Shown: piece after piece, positions 1 to 6,198 of the stretch | Layout: each line of letters begins with the position of its first letter | Numbering within the stretch: the first letter of the stretch is position 1 | DNA from: Haemophilus parainfluenzae | GTDB taxonomy: Bacteria > Pseudomonadota > Gammaproteobacteria > Enterobacterales > Pasteurellaceae | Reading direction: 5' to 3' | NCBI GenBank assembly: GCA_018381425.1 | Contig: JAGZRY010000075.1 | Location: forward strand, 1-7,438 | Length of the DNA stretch: 7,438 bases | Position numbers and translations under genes: made by a program | The notes under the pieces: model-generated | The model's input: the letters and a program-made list of their open reading frames with translations, nothing else | Databases searched by the model: none | What the model was told of the DNA's origin: nothing

Positions 1-564
1 TAGCATTGCACCTTCATTATTTAATACAAAGATTTTTCCGTCTTTTAATTCCTTTTTCGACCGATCTACAATAATCTCTTCGCCGTCTTTTAGCGTTGGA
101 TACATACTATCGCCACTTACTAAGAACATCGCACAGTCTTCCGCTTTTAAGCGGCGTGAATCGAGCCAAGCCTTTTCTACTTTGGTGGTTTGATAAGTTT
201 TATATTCATCATTAAAACCACCGTCACCGGCTGAAATATGCACTTCTCGGCAGTCTTCAATCACCGAAAAGGTTTCGTCATTGCTTGCTTGTAAATTCGC
301 ATCAGGCTTTATCACTTGCGTAATAAATTCAGATCTCTCTTCCTTTTCTCCAGTTAATAAATAATTAGCAGACATATCAAGGACTCTCGCTAACTCAATA
401 ATCTTTGAGGCATTTGGTTCTCTTTCATTCTGCTCCCACATTTGCAAAGTAGAAACTGCGATACCTAATTCCTTGCAAACATCTGGTCTTGCCAAACTAA
501 GCTCGTTTCTACGTTCTTTTATACGATCTCCAATCAAAGAGATCTTTTTCAACTTCTCAACCAT
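1..564 (-). CDS. Mu-like prophage repressor, CI/LexA type (HTH plus S24 peptidase), C-terminus beyond left edge
   Basis: I translated this minus-strand frame by hand: 188 codons without a stop from ATG at 562-564 to the window edge. Residues about 10-67 form an XRE-type helix-turn-helix (RIKERRNELSL, then a STLQMWEQNEREP recognition region). After a linker comes a LexA/CI-type S24 peptidase domain: ISAGDGG contains an Ala112-Gly113 pair at the expected autocleavage place, and VSGDSMYPTL contains the probable catalytic Ser153. The 41-residue distance fits LexA and lambda CI. The catalytic Lys would lie a few residues past the edge, so it is not seen. By family knowledge the protein holds the prophage silent and may self-cleave when RecA is activated. 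It diverges from ner across a shared operator region, the Mu arrangement, although Mu's own repressor is not of this type; I recall Haemophilus FluMu being similar. A weak ribosome site (TAGGA, 576-580) lies 11 bases upstream of the start. Confidence 0.87.
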   Translation of the reverse strand, partial: MVEKLKKISLIGDRIKERRNELSLARPDVCKELGIAVSTLQMWEQNEREPNASKIIELARVLDMSANYLLTGEKEERSEFITQVIKPDANLQASNDETFSVIEDCREVHISAGDGGFNDEYKTYQTTKVEKAWLDSRRLKAEDCAMFLVSGDSMYPTLKDGEEIIVDRSKKELKDGKIFVLNNEGAML

Positions 565-713
565 AACTTGAAAAATCCTATGTTTTTTTAATCTCTTTTT
601 CAACCTTAAAACAATCTCAATCAAATCAACAAGATAGTTAAAAGAAGTCAAAAAGAGTGTTTAAAATATAAGCAAACAACTTGAAAAAGATTGTTTTCAA
701 GTTGAAAGAGAGT
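543..713. promoter_or_regulatory. Operator-like array between repressor gene and ner
   Basis: A motif close to GTTGAAAAAGAG recurs in both orientations: minus strand at 543-555 (inside repressor codons 4-8), 592-605 and 691-704; plus strand at 565-575 (touching the repressor start codon), 647-659 (GTCAAAAAGAGTG), 679-690 and 701-713. The copies flank and overlap the start of the repressor gene and the -35 box of the ner promoter. I infer that they bind the repressor, Ner or both, giving autoregulation of the repressor and shut-off of the early operon. The stretch 565-760 contains no plausible gene. I see no convincing promoter for the repressor; a TTGACT on the minus strand (646-651) has no good -10 partner. 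Confidence 0.6.
677..704. repeat. Perfect 11-bp inverted repeat, probable primary operator
   Basis: CAACTTGAAAA at 677-687 is mirrored exactly by TTTTCAAGTTG at 694-704 with a 6-base spacer. Its right arm runs into a second, tighter dyad (TTTCAA-G-TTGAAA, 696-708). The TTGAAA half-sites at 681 and 702 are 21 bp apart, two helical turns, so dimers could sit on one face of the DNA. It lies directly upstream of, and overlaps, the ner promoter, where a repressor would block RNA polymerase. That it is an operator is inferred from place and symmetry. Confidence 0.65.
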
Positions 714-730
714 TTAAACAGGTTTATTAT
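702..730 (+). promoter_or_regulatory. Early (ner) sigma70 promoter
   Basis: TTGAAA (702-707) and TATTAT (725-730) are separated by exactly 17 bp, a good sigma70 promoter facing ner. Transcription would start near 737. The -35 box is itself one of the operator-like half-sites, so repressor binding would occlude it. The transcript would carry a near-perfect Shine-Dalgarno AAGGAGGT at 747-754, six bases before the ner ATG. Confidence 0.65.
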
Positions 731-760
731 TCTTTTCAGATTAACGAAGGAGGTTATCTG

Positions 761-1024
761 ATGAGAGCAATAAACGAGGCTAAAAAATCCGCTTTAGATT
801 GGCATCGTGAAGATATTAAAGCGGCTTTAGCGAAAAAAGGTTGGTCATTGCGCCAACTATCTTTACAAAACGGCTATTCAAATGCTGACACATTAAAAAA
901 TGCATTAGATAGACCGTGGTTAAAAGGAGAACGTTTGATTGCTGAAGCAATTGGCGTACCCCCAGAAGAAATTTGGGCTAGTCGTTATGCACAACGAAAC
1001 CATAAAAAATATGCAAATAGATAG
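761..1024 (+). CDS. ner: Ner-like DNA-binding protein of Mu-like prophage
   Basis: An 87-residue protein, slightly longer than the 75-residue Ner of phage Mu. It shows the Ner/Nlp (SfsB) family pattern: DWHREDIKAALAKKGWSL at residues 13-30, then a helix-turn-helix (RQLSLQNGYSNADTLKNAL), the WLKGERLIAEAIG stretch and the closing PEEIWASRY. In Mu, Ner is a small monomeric repressor that turns down early and repressor transcription when lytic growth begins. The start is fixed by the AAGGAGGT ribosome site at 747-754 and by the DWHR alignment. It is the first gene of the early operon; the transposase gene begins 13 bases after its stop. No damage is visible, so it may still be functional. Confidence 0.92.
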   Translation: MRAINEAKKSALDWHREDIKAALAKKGWSLRQLSLQNGYSNADTLKNALDRPWLKGERLIAEAIGVPPEEIWASRYAQRNHKKYANR

Positions 1025-1515
1025 TTTTGAGGTTCTTATGAGAGAAAGCAACTTGAAAACACACTATTCAGCAATTGAATTATTAAGTTTTAGTTTAGCT
1101 TGTTTACCTAATTCAGTGCAAGGAATTAATTATCAAGCAAGAAAAAATAACTGGCAAAGTAGAAAAAGAGTTGGAAAAGGTGGTGGAAAAGAATATGCCT
1201 TGGCATCTTTACCGCAAGAAATTCAAACTGAGATTCGCACTAAATTTGTAGTTTCTATCATTAAAGCCAAACCCAAATCTCTTCCCGCCGATCTCCGTCA
1301 GGTGGAATTAAAAACTTTAACGGAAAAACAACGTGAAGTAGCTGGAGCAAGAATGGCGTTAGTTGCTCAAGTGGCACAGCTTGAACAAGCCCAACCTCGT
1401 TACAAGGCGATTAAGTTTTTTTGTGAACAAATCAAACATGGTGGCATTTCTTCTGACTTGATGAGATTGGTTGAAACCGCCAATAACAAGAAAGGAAAAA
1501 ATCGCACTTTATCTG

Positions 1516-1524
1516 ACCGCACTT
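1516..1524 (-). other. Canonical Haemophilus DNA uptake signal core (AAGTGCGGT)
   Basis: ACCGCACTT on the plus strand is the exact complement of the nine-base H. influenzae-type uptake signal core, within the extended context AAAGTGCGGTC. It lies inside the transposase fragment, where it encodes part of SDRTL. It is the only exact copy I found in the window; chance occurrence or family-level codon use cannot be excluded. Confidence 0.6.
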
Positions 1525-1636
1525 TGAATCAATGGGTGTTGGATTATGAAAAGGCGGATACCCCTGAAGAACGATTAAAAGCCCTCGCGCCAATGCAACG
1601 GGTGGCGAAAAAGGCTGAAGAAATTGTGTGGTTGCC

Positions 1637-1650
1637 TGATGAGCTCCATG
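1637..1650. other. Deletion junction between Mu-like prophage and ytfJ
   Basis: On the plus strand the MuA-like reading (WLPDEL) holds to about 1646. On the minus strand the YtfJ-like reading (VAYKSWSS) holds down to about 1640-1643. The two homologies meet or overlap by a few bases around GAGCTC (1641-1646), as expected for a join at short shared sequence. No phage right end, terminal repeat or insertion sequence is visible at the join, so normal Mu insertion does not explain it. Confidence 0.75.
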
Positions 1651-1804
1651 ATTTATACGCCACATCATTACCATTTAAAGTGATTTCGCCCTTATCCGAA
1701 ACCGTTACATTAGCTAAAAGTTGATTAGGTTGAATATTGTGTGCGAATGCATTGAGTGAAATTAAACTTCCCATCACTGCACTCAAAAGCATAATTTTTT
1801 TCAT
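1641..1804 (-). pseudogene. ytfJ: ytfJ-like exported protein, 5' fragment
   Basis: ATG at 1802-1804, with GAGG five bases upstream (1810-1813), begins a clear signal peptide (charged MKK, hydrophobic core, NAFA cleavage after residue 21). The mature start, HNIQPNQLLANVTVSDKGEI then TLNGNDVAYKSWSS, resembles E. coli YtfJ (a 'DRGELVLDKDQFSYKTWNS' stretch as I recall it). E. coli YtfJ is a periplasmic, thioredoxin-fold-like protein of about 184 residues and unknown role; only about 55 are present here. The frame runs on to a stop at 1544-1546, but that part is antisense to the transposase fragment. The gene is broken by the junction near 1641. The lost 3' part should lie to the left of the window, beyond the phage left end, unless the deletion removed it too. 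Confidence 0.82.
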
Positions 1805-1839
1805 AAATACCTCATAAATTCCGTGAAATTGCCCATTTT

Positions 1840-1884
1840 TTGGCGAATAGTCACTTTTTTGTTATACTCCGTGCGCATTATACT
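1840..1884 (+). promoter_or_regulatory. yjdM promoter region with overlapping minus-strand promoter
   Basis: TTGGCG (1840-1845) and TATACT (1863-1868) are 17 bp apart, a good sigma70 promoter for yjdM. A second TATACT at 1879-1884 has only a poor -35 (TTTTTG, 1856-1861). On the opposite strand TATAAT (complement of 1877-1882), with a weak -35 near 1900-1905, could serve the ytfJ fragment. The two genes therefore appear to be divergently transcribed from overlapping promoters. Confidence 0.55.
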
Positions 1885-1915
1885 TTGCTTAAATCAGATA
1901 AAGAAGGAAAAAGAA

Positions 1916-2242
1916 ATGGATCAAATGCCAGCTTGCCCCAAATGTAAAGGCGAATATGTTTATCATGATTCTGTGAATTTTGTTTGCCCTGATTGTGGCA
2001 ATGAGTGGAATGGTAACGAAACAGTTGAAACCGATGAAGATCAACTGATTGTTAAAGACAGCAACGGTAACTTGTTAGCTGATGGTGATGATGTGCTTTT
2101 AATTAAAGATTTGAAATTAAAAGGTTCATCGGAAGTATTAAAGAAAGGCACGAAATTCAAAAACATCCGTCTAGTAAACGGTGATCACAACGTTGATTGT
2201 GGCAAAATCATGTTGAAATCAGAGTTCTTGAAAAAAGCTTAA
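1916..2242 (+). CDS. yjdM: YjdM/PhnA family zinc-ribbon protein
   Basis: A 108-residue protein closely similar throughout to E. coli YjdM (111 residues, formerly PhnA). An N-terminal zinc ribbon has the ligand pairs CPKC (Cys7, Cys10) and CPDC (Cys24, Cys27). It is followed by the conserved C-terminal domain with [36 protein letters not shown] and a final LKSEF. The start at 1916 is preferred because AAGGA (1904-1908) is seven bases upstream and E. coli YjdM begins at the same point; an upstream in-frame ATG at 1823 would add 31 unrelated residues and precede the promoter -10. Despite the old name and database labels, this family is not part of the C-P lyase pathway, and its biochemical role is not established to my knowledge. 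It is a single-gene unit closed by the terminator 11 bases after its stop. Confidence 0.93.
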   Translation: MDQMPACPKCKGEYVYHDSVNFVCPDCGNEWNGNETVETDEDQLIVKDSNGNLLADGDDVLLIKDLKLKGSSEVLKKGTKFKNIRLVNGDHNVDCGKIMLKSEFLKKA

Positions 2243-2253
2243 GAATTCTCAAT

Positions 2254-2303
2254 AAAAAGAGCGGTCGATTTTAACGTTGTTTAAAATCGACCGCTCTTTT
2301 TTT
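2254..2303. terminator. Bidirectional Rho-independent terminator for yjdM and pheA, built from inverted uptake-signal variants
   Basis: A perfect 21-bp stem (arms 2254-2274 and 2281-2301) with a six-base CGTTGT loop. The plus strand ends in seven T (2297-2303) for yjdM; the minus strand ends in five T (complement of 2254-2258) for pheA. The convergent genes end at 2242 and 2311. Each arm holds AAGAGCGGTC (core 2257-2265 and complement 2290-2298), one base from the Haemophilus uptake core AAGTGCGGT. Inverted uptake-signal pairs acting as terminators are well known in Haemophilus. Confidence 0.93.
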
Positions 2304-2310
2304 ATTTTCG

Positions 2311-3468
2311 TTATACCTTCGCAGGCTTCACTATTTCACTTGGATAACAACCAAGTACCTTCAGATAATTACTGAATTGCTTAAGCTCTTCCAAGGCAAT
2401 TTGGGTATCAGGATGATGAATATTTCCCTCAATTTCCAAATAGAACATCTCTTCCCAAGGCTTGCCATAAATAGGACGAGATTCAAGCTTGGTCATATTA
2501 ATACCGTGCTTTTTAAACACAAGTAAAGCATCCACCAAAGAACCCGCTTGTTGCGATGTTGTCATCAACAATAAAGTTTTTGTGTGAATTTGCGGTGAAA
2601 CTTCTCGAGCTTGTTTGGCTACCACAATAAAACGAGTAATATTGTTTTCTTGATTCGCAATATTATGTTTTAACACATGTAAGCCGTAAAGCTTGCCGCC
2701 ATCTTCATTACCCAGTGCCGCAATATTCGGTTTATTCAAGCTTGATACAAGCTGCATTGCATGAGAGCTACTTTCGCAGTACTCGATATGCACACGCTCA
2801 AGACTTTGAATAAATTGACTACACTGCTGGATCACCTGTGGATGGCTATAAAGTGTATCAATTTTGCTTAAATCATCCTGCTCATTCACTAAAACACAGT
2901 GCTTGATAGGGTAAGCCAACTCGCCTACCAAAGATAAGTTGGTATGTTGAAGCAAATCATAAACTTCATTAATTGCGCCTGATGTGGTATTTTCTAAAGG
3001 AAGTACGCCATAATCAGCTTCTCCGCTTTCAACTTTTTCAAAAATTTGAGCAAAGGAATCGCAACTGATTTCAGCAAATTGTTGATGATAGCGAGCCGCA
3101 TAATTACGTGCAGCCAAATTAGAGTAAGAACCACGCTTGCCTAAGAAAGCGATATGTAACGTTTCTTCTCGTTGCTCATTGAGTTTTTTCTGCAAATACA
3201 CTTGCTGTGTGAGCACAGAATCTTCAATGATCTTTTGGAAGACTGCGGTAATATATTGCGGTTCAAGCTGATAATTTTGACTTTCAGAAAATTGAATAAG
3301 CTCTTGCAACAGTTGCTGCTCGCGCTCTAAATCGCGCAACGCTTTTTGCGTCACTTCTTTGCTTCTTACTACATCATACGCCAGGCGATGACGCTCTGAA
3401 AGCAGCTTTAACAAGCTGCGATCAATTTGCGTAATTTGCTGACGAATTTCTGATAAATCTAATGCCAT
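2311..3468 (-). CDS. pheA: Bifunctional chorismate mutase/prephenate dehydratase (P-protein)
   Basis: A 385-residue cytoplasmic enzyme matching E. coli PheA (386) from end to end. It converts chorismate to prephenate and then to phenylpyruvate, the branch leading to phenylalanine. Residues 1-90 are an AroQ-type chorismate mutase with the expected active-site set Arg9, Arg26, Lys37, Asp46, Arg49, Glu50, Ser84 and Gln88. Residues about 105-285 are prephenate dehydratase ([36 protein letters not shown], and the catalytic NITRF). Residues about 297-375 are the ACT regulatory domain with GSLV (usually GALV) and ESRP, the phenylalanine feedback site. The ATG at 3468 has AAGGA (complement of 3474-3478) five bases upstream, overlapping the ushA stop codon, so the gene is probably co-transcribed and translationally coupled with ushA. 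No leader peptide or attenuator is visible directly upstream. It ends at the bidirectional terminator. Confidence 0.97.
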   Translation of the reverse strand: MALDLSEIRQQITQIDRSLLKLLSERHRLAYDVVRSKEVTQKALRDLEREQQLLQELIQFSESQNYQLEPQYITAVFQKIIEDSVLTQQVYLQKKLNEQREETLHIAFLGKRGSYSNLAARNYAARYHQQFAEISCDSFAQIFEKVESGEADYGVLPLENTTSGAINEVYDLLQHTNLSLVGELAYPIKHCVLVNEQDDLSKIDTLYSHPQVIQQCSQFIQSLERVHIEYCESSSHAMQLVSSLNKPNIAALGNEDGGKLYGLHVLKHNIANQENNITRFIVVAKQAREVSPQIHTKTLLLMTTSQQAGSLVDALLVFKKHGINMTKLESRPIYGKPWEEMFYLEIEGNIHHPDTQIALEELKQFSNYLKVLGCYPSEIVKPAKV

Positions 3469-3476
3469 TTCATTCC

Positions 3477-5117
3477 TTATTTAAAGGTTACTTCATTATG
3501 AGGGATATATTTTTCAGCACTAATAGGTGAATTTTTCTCAAAAAATTCTTTTAAAACATCCGCATCAATAAAACCTGTGTTAACGAAAGTTGGATTTTTG
3601 GTCATAACCGGATAACCATCTCCACCAGCTGCATTATAGCTTGGGACAGAAATACGGTAAGTTTTATTTAAATCCAATGGTTTACCTTGAATTTTCACAT
3701 TTTCAACTTTCTTATCCACACGATTTACTGTCATGCTGATACCTGAATATTGTGCATAGGCACCAGAATCCACTTCTTTCAATGCGACTACATTTAAATA
3801 ATCCAATAATTCTTTACCGGTTAATTCAAAATAGCTCACAATATTACCAAATGGATGGATTTTTAAAATATCTTTATAGGTTACATCACCTTCTTGGATA
3901 GAATCACGAATACCACCTGAGTTCATGATACCAATGTCTGCTTTCGCTTTTTGACGTTGCGCTTCTGCAATTAAGTGACCAAGGTTAGTTTGTTCAAAAC
4001 GAATAATGGTACGATCACCTTCTAACTTACCATTTAATTTCCCCACTTTTTGGCTTAATAAAGCATCACCTTTATCTTGGTAAGACTTTAAAAGTTTTTC
4101 CATTTCCGGATCTTGTGGAATCTCTTCGGCATAGTTCACATATTCTGTTTTGCCATCTTCTTTTTTCACTTTTTTCTTCAAGTTCACTGGAATTAATTGA
4201 TAATTCACTAATTTTAACTCACCATTTTTGAACTCAAAGTCAGCTCGACCAACATATTTACCCCATTCAAATGCTTGCATAATCCAAGTACCATTTTGGA
4301 AATCTGGTTTACATGGCTGAGTTGGTTGATAATCTTTAATCCATACCCCTTTATCATCCACACAAATCGGATCATGGCTGTGACCACCGATAATCATATC
4401 GAATGCGCCTTTATCTAAATTACGCGCAAGACTCACATCACCTGGCGCATTTGAACCATGTTTCGCATCATAATAATAGCCCATATGTGTTAAAGCGATT
4501 TTTACATCCGGCTTAACTTTTTCATTTAGCTCCTTTAATGTGGCTTTTGCTACCGTTGTTGGATCTTCAAATTTCACATTGTGAAGGTATTCTGGGTTAC
4601 CTAATTTTGCAGTATCTTCTGTGGTTAAACCGACCACGGCAATTTTAAGATCTTGTTTATTTAAAATGGTATAAGGCTTAACTAAGGTTTTACCTATTTT
4701 CGTATTAATCACGTTTGCTGATAAGAATGGGAAATTCGCCCATTTTTCTTGCATATCCAGTACTTGTAATGGATTATCGAACTCATGATTACCTAATACG
4801 GTTGCTTCATAGCCCATCGCATTCATTGCTTTAATGTCAGGTTCTGCCGTTTGCATATCTGACTCAGGTACACCAGTATTAAAATCACCTGCATTTAATA
4901 AAACGAGTGAACCACCTTTTTGCTCGACTTCAGCTTTTACGCGATTAACAATTGTTTTGTGTGCAGGAAAGCCATATTCACCTTTTGCATTCGACCAAAA
5001 ATGTCCGTGCGTATCATTGGTGTGCAATATGGTAAATTGATAGGTTTTATCTTGTTCATATGCCATTGCTGCAGAAGTTGCTAACACAAGAGGAAGCACG
5101 GTAAATAATTTTTTCAT
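3477..5117 (-). CDS. ushA: Periplasmic UDP-sugar hydrolase/5'-nucleotidase
   Basis: A 546-residue protein close to E. coli UshA (550), including the identical mature start YEQDKTY. ATG at 5117 is preferred over a GTG at 5129 because the ribosome site AGAGGTG (complement of 5127-5133) contains that GTG and lies nine bases before the ATG. Residues 1-19 are a signal peptide cut after AMA. The metallophosphoesterase domain carries the two-metal ligands Asp35 and His37 (HTNDTHGH), Asp78 (NAGDFNTG), Asn110 and His111 (GNHEFD), His211 (THMG), and His246 and His248 (GGHSHDP). The C-terminal substrate domain has [13 protein letters not shown] and [10 protein letters not shown], aromatic residues that stack on the base. 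By family knowledge it degrades extracellular nucleotides and UDP-sugars to nucleosides for uptake, and related Haemophilus enzymes act on NAD. Its promoter is not clear; the gene sits between the lpxC terminator and pheA. Confidence 0.95.
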   Translation of the reverse strand: MKKLFTVLPLVLATSAAMAYEQDKTYQFTILHTNDTHGHFWSNAKGEYGFPAHKTIVNRVKAEVEQKGGSLVLLNAGDFNTGVPESDMQTAEPDIKAMNAMGYEATVLGNHEFDNPLQVLDMQEKWANFPFLSANVINTKIGKTLVKPYTILNKQDLKIAVVGLTTEDTAKLGNPEYLHNVKFEDPTTVAKATLKELNEKVKPDVKIALTHMGYYYDAKHGSNAPGDVSLARNLDKGAFDMIIGGHSHDPICVDDKGVWIKDYQPTQPCKPDFQNGTWIMQAFEWGKYVGRADFEFKNGELKLVNYQLIPVNLKKKVKKEDGKTEYVNYAEEIPQDPEMEKLLKSYQDKGDALLSQKVGKLNGKLEGDRTIIRFEQTNLGHLIAEAQRQKAKADIGIMNSGGIRDSIQEGDVTYKDILKIHPFGNIVSYFELTGKELLDYLNVVALKEVDSGAYAQYSGISMTVNRVDKKVENVKIQGKPLDLNKTYRISVPSYNAAGGDGYPVMTKNPTFVNTGFIDADVLKEFFEKNSPISAEKYIPHNEVTFK

Positions 5118-5140
5118 AATAAAAAACACCTCTATTTTTG

Positions 5141-5149
5141 ACCGCTCTT
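5141..5149 (-). other. Uptake-signal-like element (AAGAGCGGT) in the ushA leader
   Basis: On the minus strand AAGAGCGGTCAAAAAT repeats the core variant found twice in the terminator at 2254-2303, here followed by the A-rich tract typical of extended Haemophilus uptake signals. It is a single copy in the untranslated region 24 bases upstream of the ushA start and forms no hairpin here. Confidence 0.5.
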
Positions 5150-5190
5150 TACCTTCACAGAAAACAAAAATAACCGAGCAAGATGGGAAA

Positions 5191-5226
5191 TAAAAAAGCT
5201 ATACTCCCGAAAGAAGTATAGCTTTT
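5191..5226 (-). terminator. Rho-independent terminator of lpxC
   Basis: A 12-bp stem (AAAAGCTATACT at 5194-5205 with AGTATAGCTTTT at 5215-5226) and a nine-base loop, 13 bases after the lpxC stop. Read on the minus strand it ends in six T, then ATTT. It separates the ftsZ-lpxC unit from ushA-pheA, so ushA needs its own promoter in the 70 bases that follow, where I see only weak candidates such as TTGCTC. Confidence 0.85.
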
Positions 5227-5239
5227 CAACAAAACATTC

Positions 5240-6157
5240 TTAGATGAGTACCTGTGCAGGCGCAACATAACCTTGTGGAACTTGTTTCTTATCTTCAAAG
5301 GTAACAAATTCCCACGCTTCCTGATCGGCAAGTACAGCACGGAGTAACTTATTATTTAAACCGTGACCAGATTTATAAGCTTTGAAATCACCGATGATGT
5401 TATAGCCACACATATAAAGATCGCCAATCGCATCAAGCATCTTATGACGAACTAATTCATCTCTGAAACGTAATCCATCTTCATTTAAGATACGGTAATC
5501 ATCTAATACGATGGCATTATCTAAGCTACCACCTAGCGCAAGACCTTGAGATTGAAGATACTCAATATCTTTCATGAAACCAAAGGTTCTTGCACGACTA
5601 ATTTGATGTACGAATGCCTGTGCTGAGAAATCCATCACGTAATTGCGTACATTTTTACTAATCGCAGGATGATCAAAGTCGATTGTGAAATCTAAACGGA
5701 AACCATTATAAGGTTTGAATTCTGCCCATTTATCACCGTCTTCTACTCGTACATTTTTCTTAATACGAATAAATTTCTTCGGTGCATTTTGTTCTTCAAT
5801 ACCTGCGTCTAAAAGCAAATAAATGAATGGGCTTGCACTACCGTCCATGATTGGAATTTCAGGTGCATCAACTTCGATAATGATATTATCGATACCTAAA
5901 CCTGCTAATGCTGCGTTTAAGTGTTCTACGGTTGAAACACGCACACCTTGTTCATTCACCAGTGCAGTACAAAGCATTGTATCGCGCACTGAATCCGCAT
6001 TCGCAGGGAAAGTCACCGGAGGATTAAGATCGGTACGGCAATAAATCACGCCAGTATTCGGCATAGCCGGGCGCAACGTTAATGTTACTTTTTTACCGCT
6101 ATGTAAGCCTACACCTGTGACTTTAATGCTTTGTTTTAATGTTCTTTGTTTAATCAT
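5240..6157 (-). CDS. lpxC: UDP-3-O-acyl-N-acetylglucosamine deacetylase
   Basis: At 305 residues this is the same length as E. coli LpxC, and it aligns without gaps from MIKQRTLK onward. It removes the acetyl group from UDP-3-O-acyl-GlcNAc, the committed step of lipid A synthesis, in the cytoplasm. The zinc ligands His79 (STVEHLNAA), His238 and Asp242 (HKMLDAIGD) are present, with Glu78 and His265 (KSGHGLNN) as the general base and acid. The hydrophobic end APAQVLI resembles the E. coli APSAVLA tail, which is a degradation signal for FtsH, so similar proteolytic control is plausible. AAGG (complement of 6166-6169) lies eight bases before the ATG. Only 41 bases without a terminator separate it from ftsZ, so read-through from ftsZ is likely. 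Confidence 0.97.
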   Translation of the reverse strand: MIKQRTLKQSIKVTGVGLHSGKKVTLTLRPAMPNTGVIYCRTDLNPPVTFPANADSVRDTMLCTALVNEQGVRVSTVEHLNAALAGLGIDNIIIEVDAPEIPIMDGSASPFIYLLLDAGIEEQNAPKKFIRIKKNVRVEDGDKWAEFKPYNGFRLDFTIDFDHPAISKNVRNYVMDFSAQAFVHQISRARTFGFMKDIEYLQSQGLALGGSLDNAIVLDDYRILNEDGLRFRDELVRHKMLDAIGDLYMCGYNIIGDFKAYKSGHGLNNKLLRAVLADQEAWEFVTFEDKKQVPQGYVAPAQVLI

Positions 6158-6198
6158 CTCTTTTACCTTATTGCTTCACAACAAGATTACTTCTACTC

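Larger units (their letters stand above)
1038..1724 (+). pseudogene. MuA-type transposase, 3'-truncated (N-terminal DNA-binding part only)
   Basis: ATG at 1038 is chosen because GAGG at 1029-1032 sits five bases upstream and the protein then aligns with the start of MuA; an in-frame ATG at 939 lies inside ner and has no such support. Residues 1-60 match the MuA N-terminal winged-helix domain (LPNSVQGINYQARKNNWQSR, KGGGKEYALASLP). The following part (TLTEKQREVAGARMAL, RTLSDRTLNQWVLDYEKA, AEEIVWLPD) matches the end-binding subdomains. Homology stops near 1646, about residue 203. The last 25 or so codons to the stop at 1722-1724 are antisense to the ytfJ fragment and have no relation to transposase. 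MuA is 663 residues, so the DDE catalytic core and the MuB-binding tail are gone and the protein cannot transpose. If made, it could still bind operators or phage ends. Confidence 0.88.

Noticed and set aside
623..651. Repressor promoter with TTGACT on the minus strand
   Set aside because: At 16-18 bp spacing the -10 candidates (TTGATT, TGATTT, GATTTG) are poor, so no promoter is called.
565..760. Possible CRISPR-like repeat structure
   Set aside because: The repeated AT-rich motifs vary in spacing and orientation and lack uniform spacers; they fit phage operators instead.
939..1037. Earlier transposase start inside ner
   Set aside because: No ribosome site; the peptide is out-of-frame ner sequence, while ATG 1038 has GAGG upstream and fits the MuA N-terminus.
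1432..1674. 80-codon minus-strand open frame
   Set aside because: It is antisense to the transposase fragment, in a different frame from ytfJ, with no ribosome site or recognisable motif.
1823..1915. Extended N-terminus of yjdM from an upstream ATG
   Set aside because: The extra 31 residues do not match the family, the start lies upstream of the promoter -10, and a good ribosome site serves ATG 1916.
4834..5040. Plus-strand frame antisense to ushA (and 5823-6044 antisense to lpxC)
   Set aside because: Shadows of strongly conserved genes on the other strand.
5118..5129. GTG start adding four residues to UshA
   Set aside because: The GTG is part of the ribosome site itself, and the longer form only places extra residues before a normal MKK signal peptide.
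5155..5340. 61-codon minus-strand frame
   Set aside because: It overlaps the lpxC 3' end and the terminator hairpin in another frame and has no start signal; it is a shadow.
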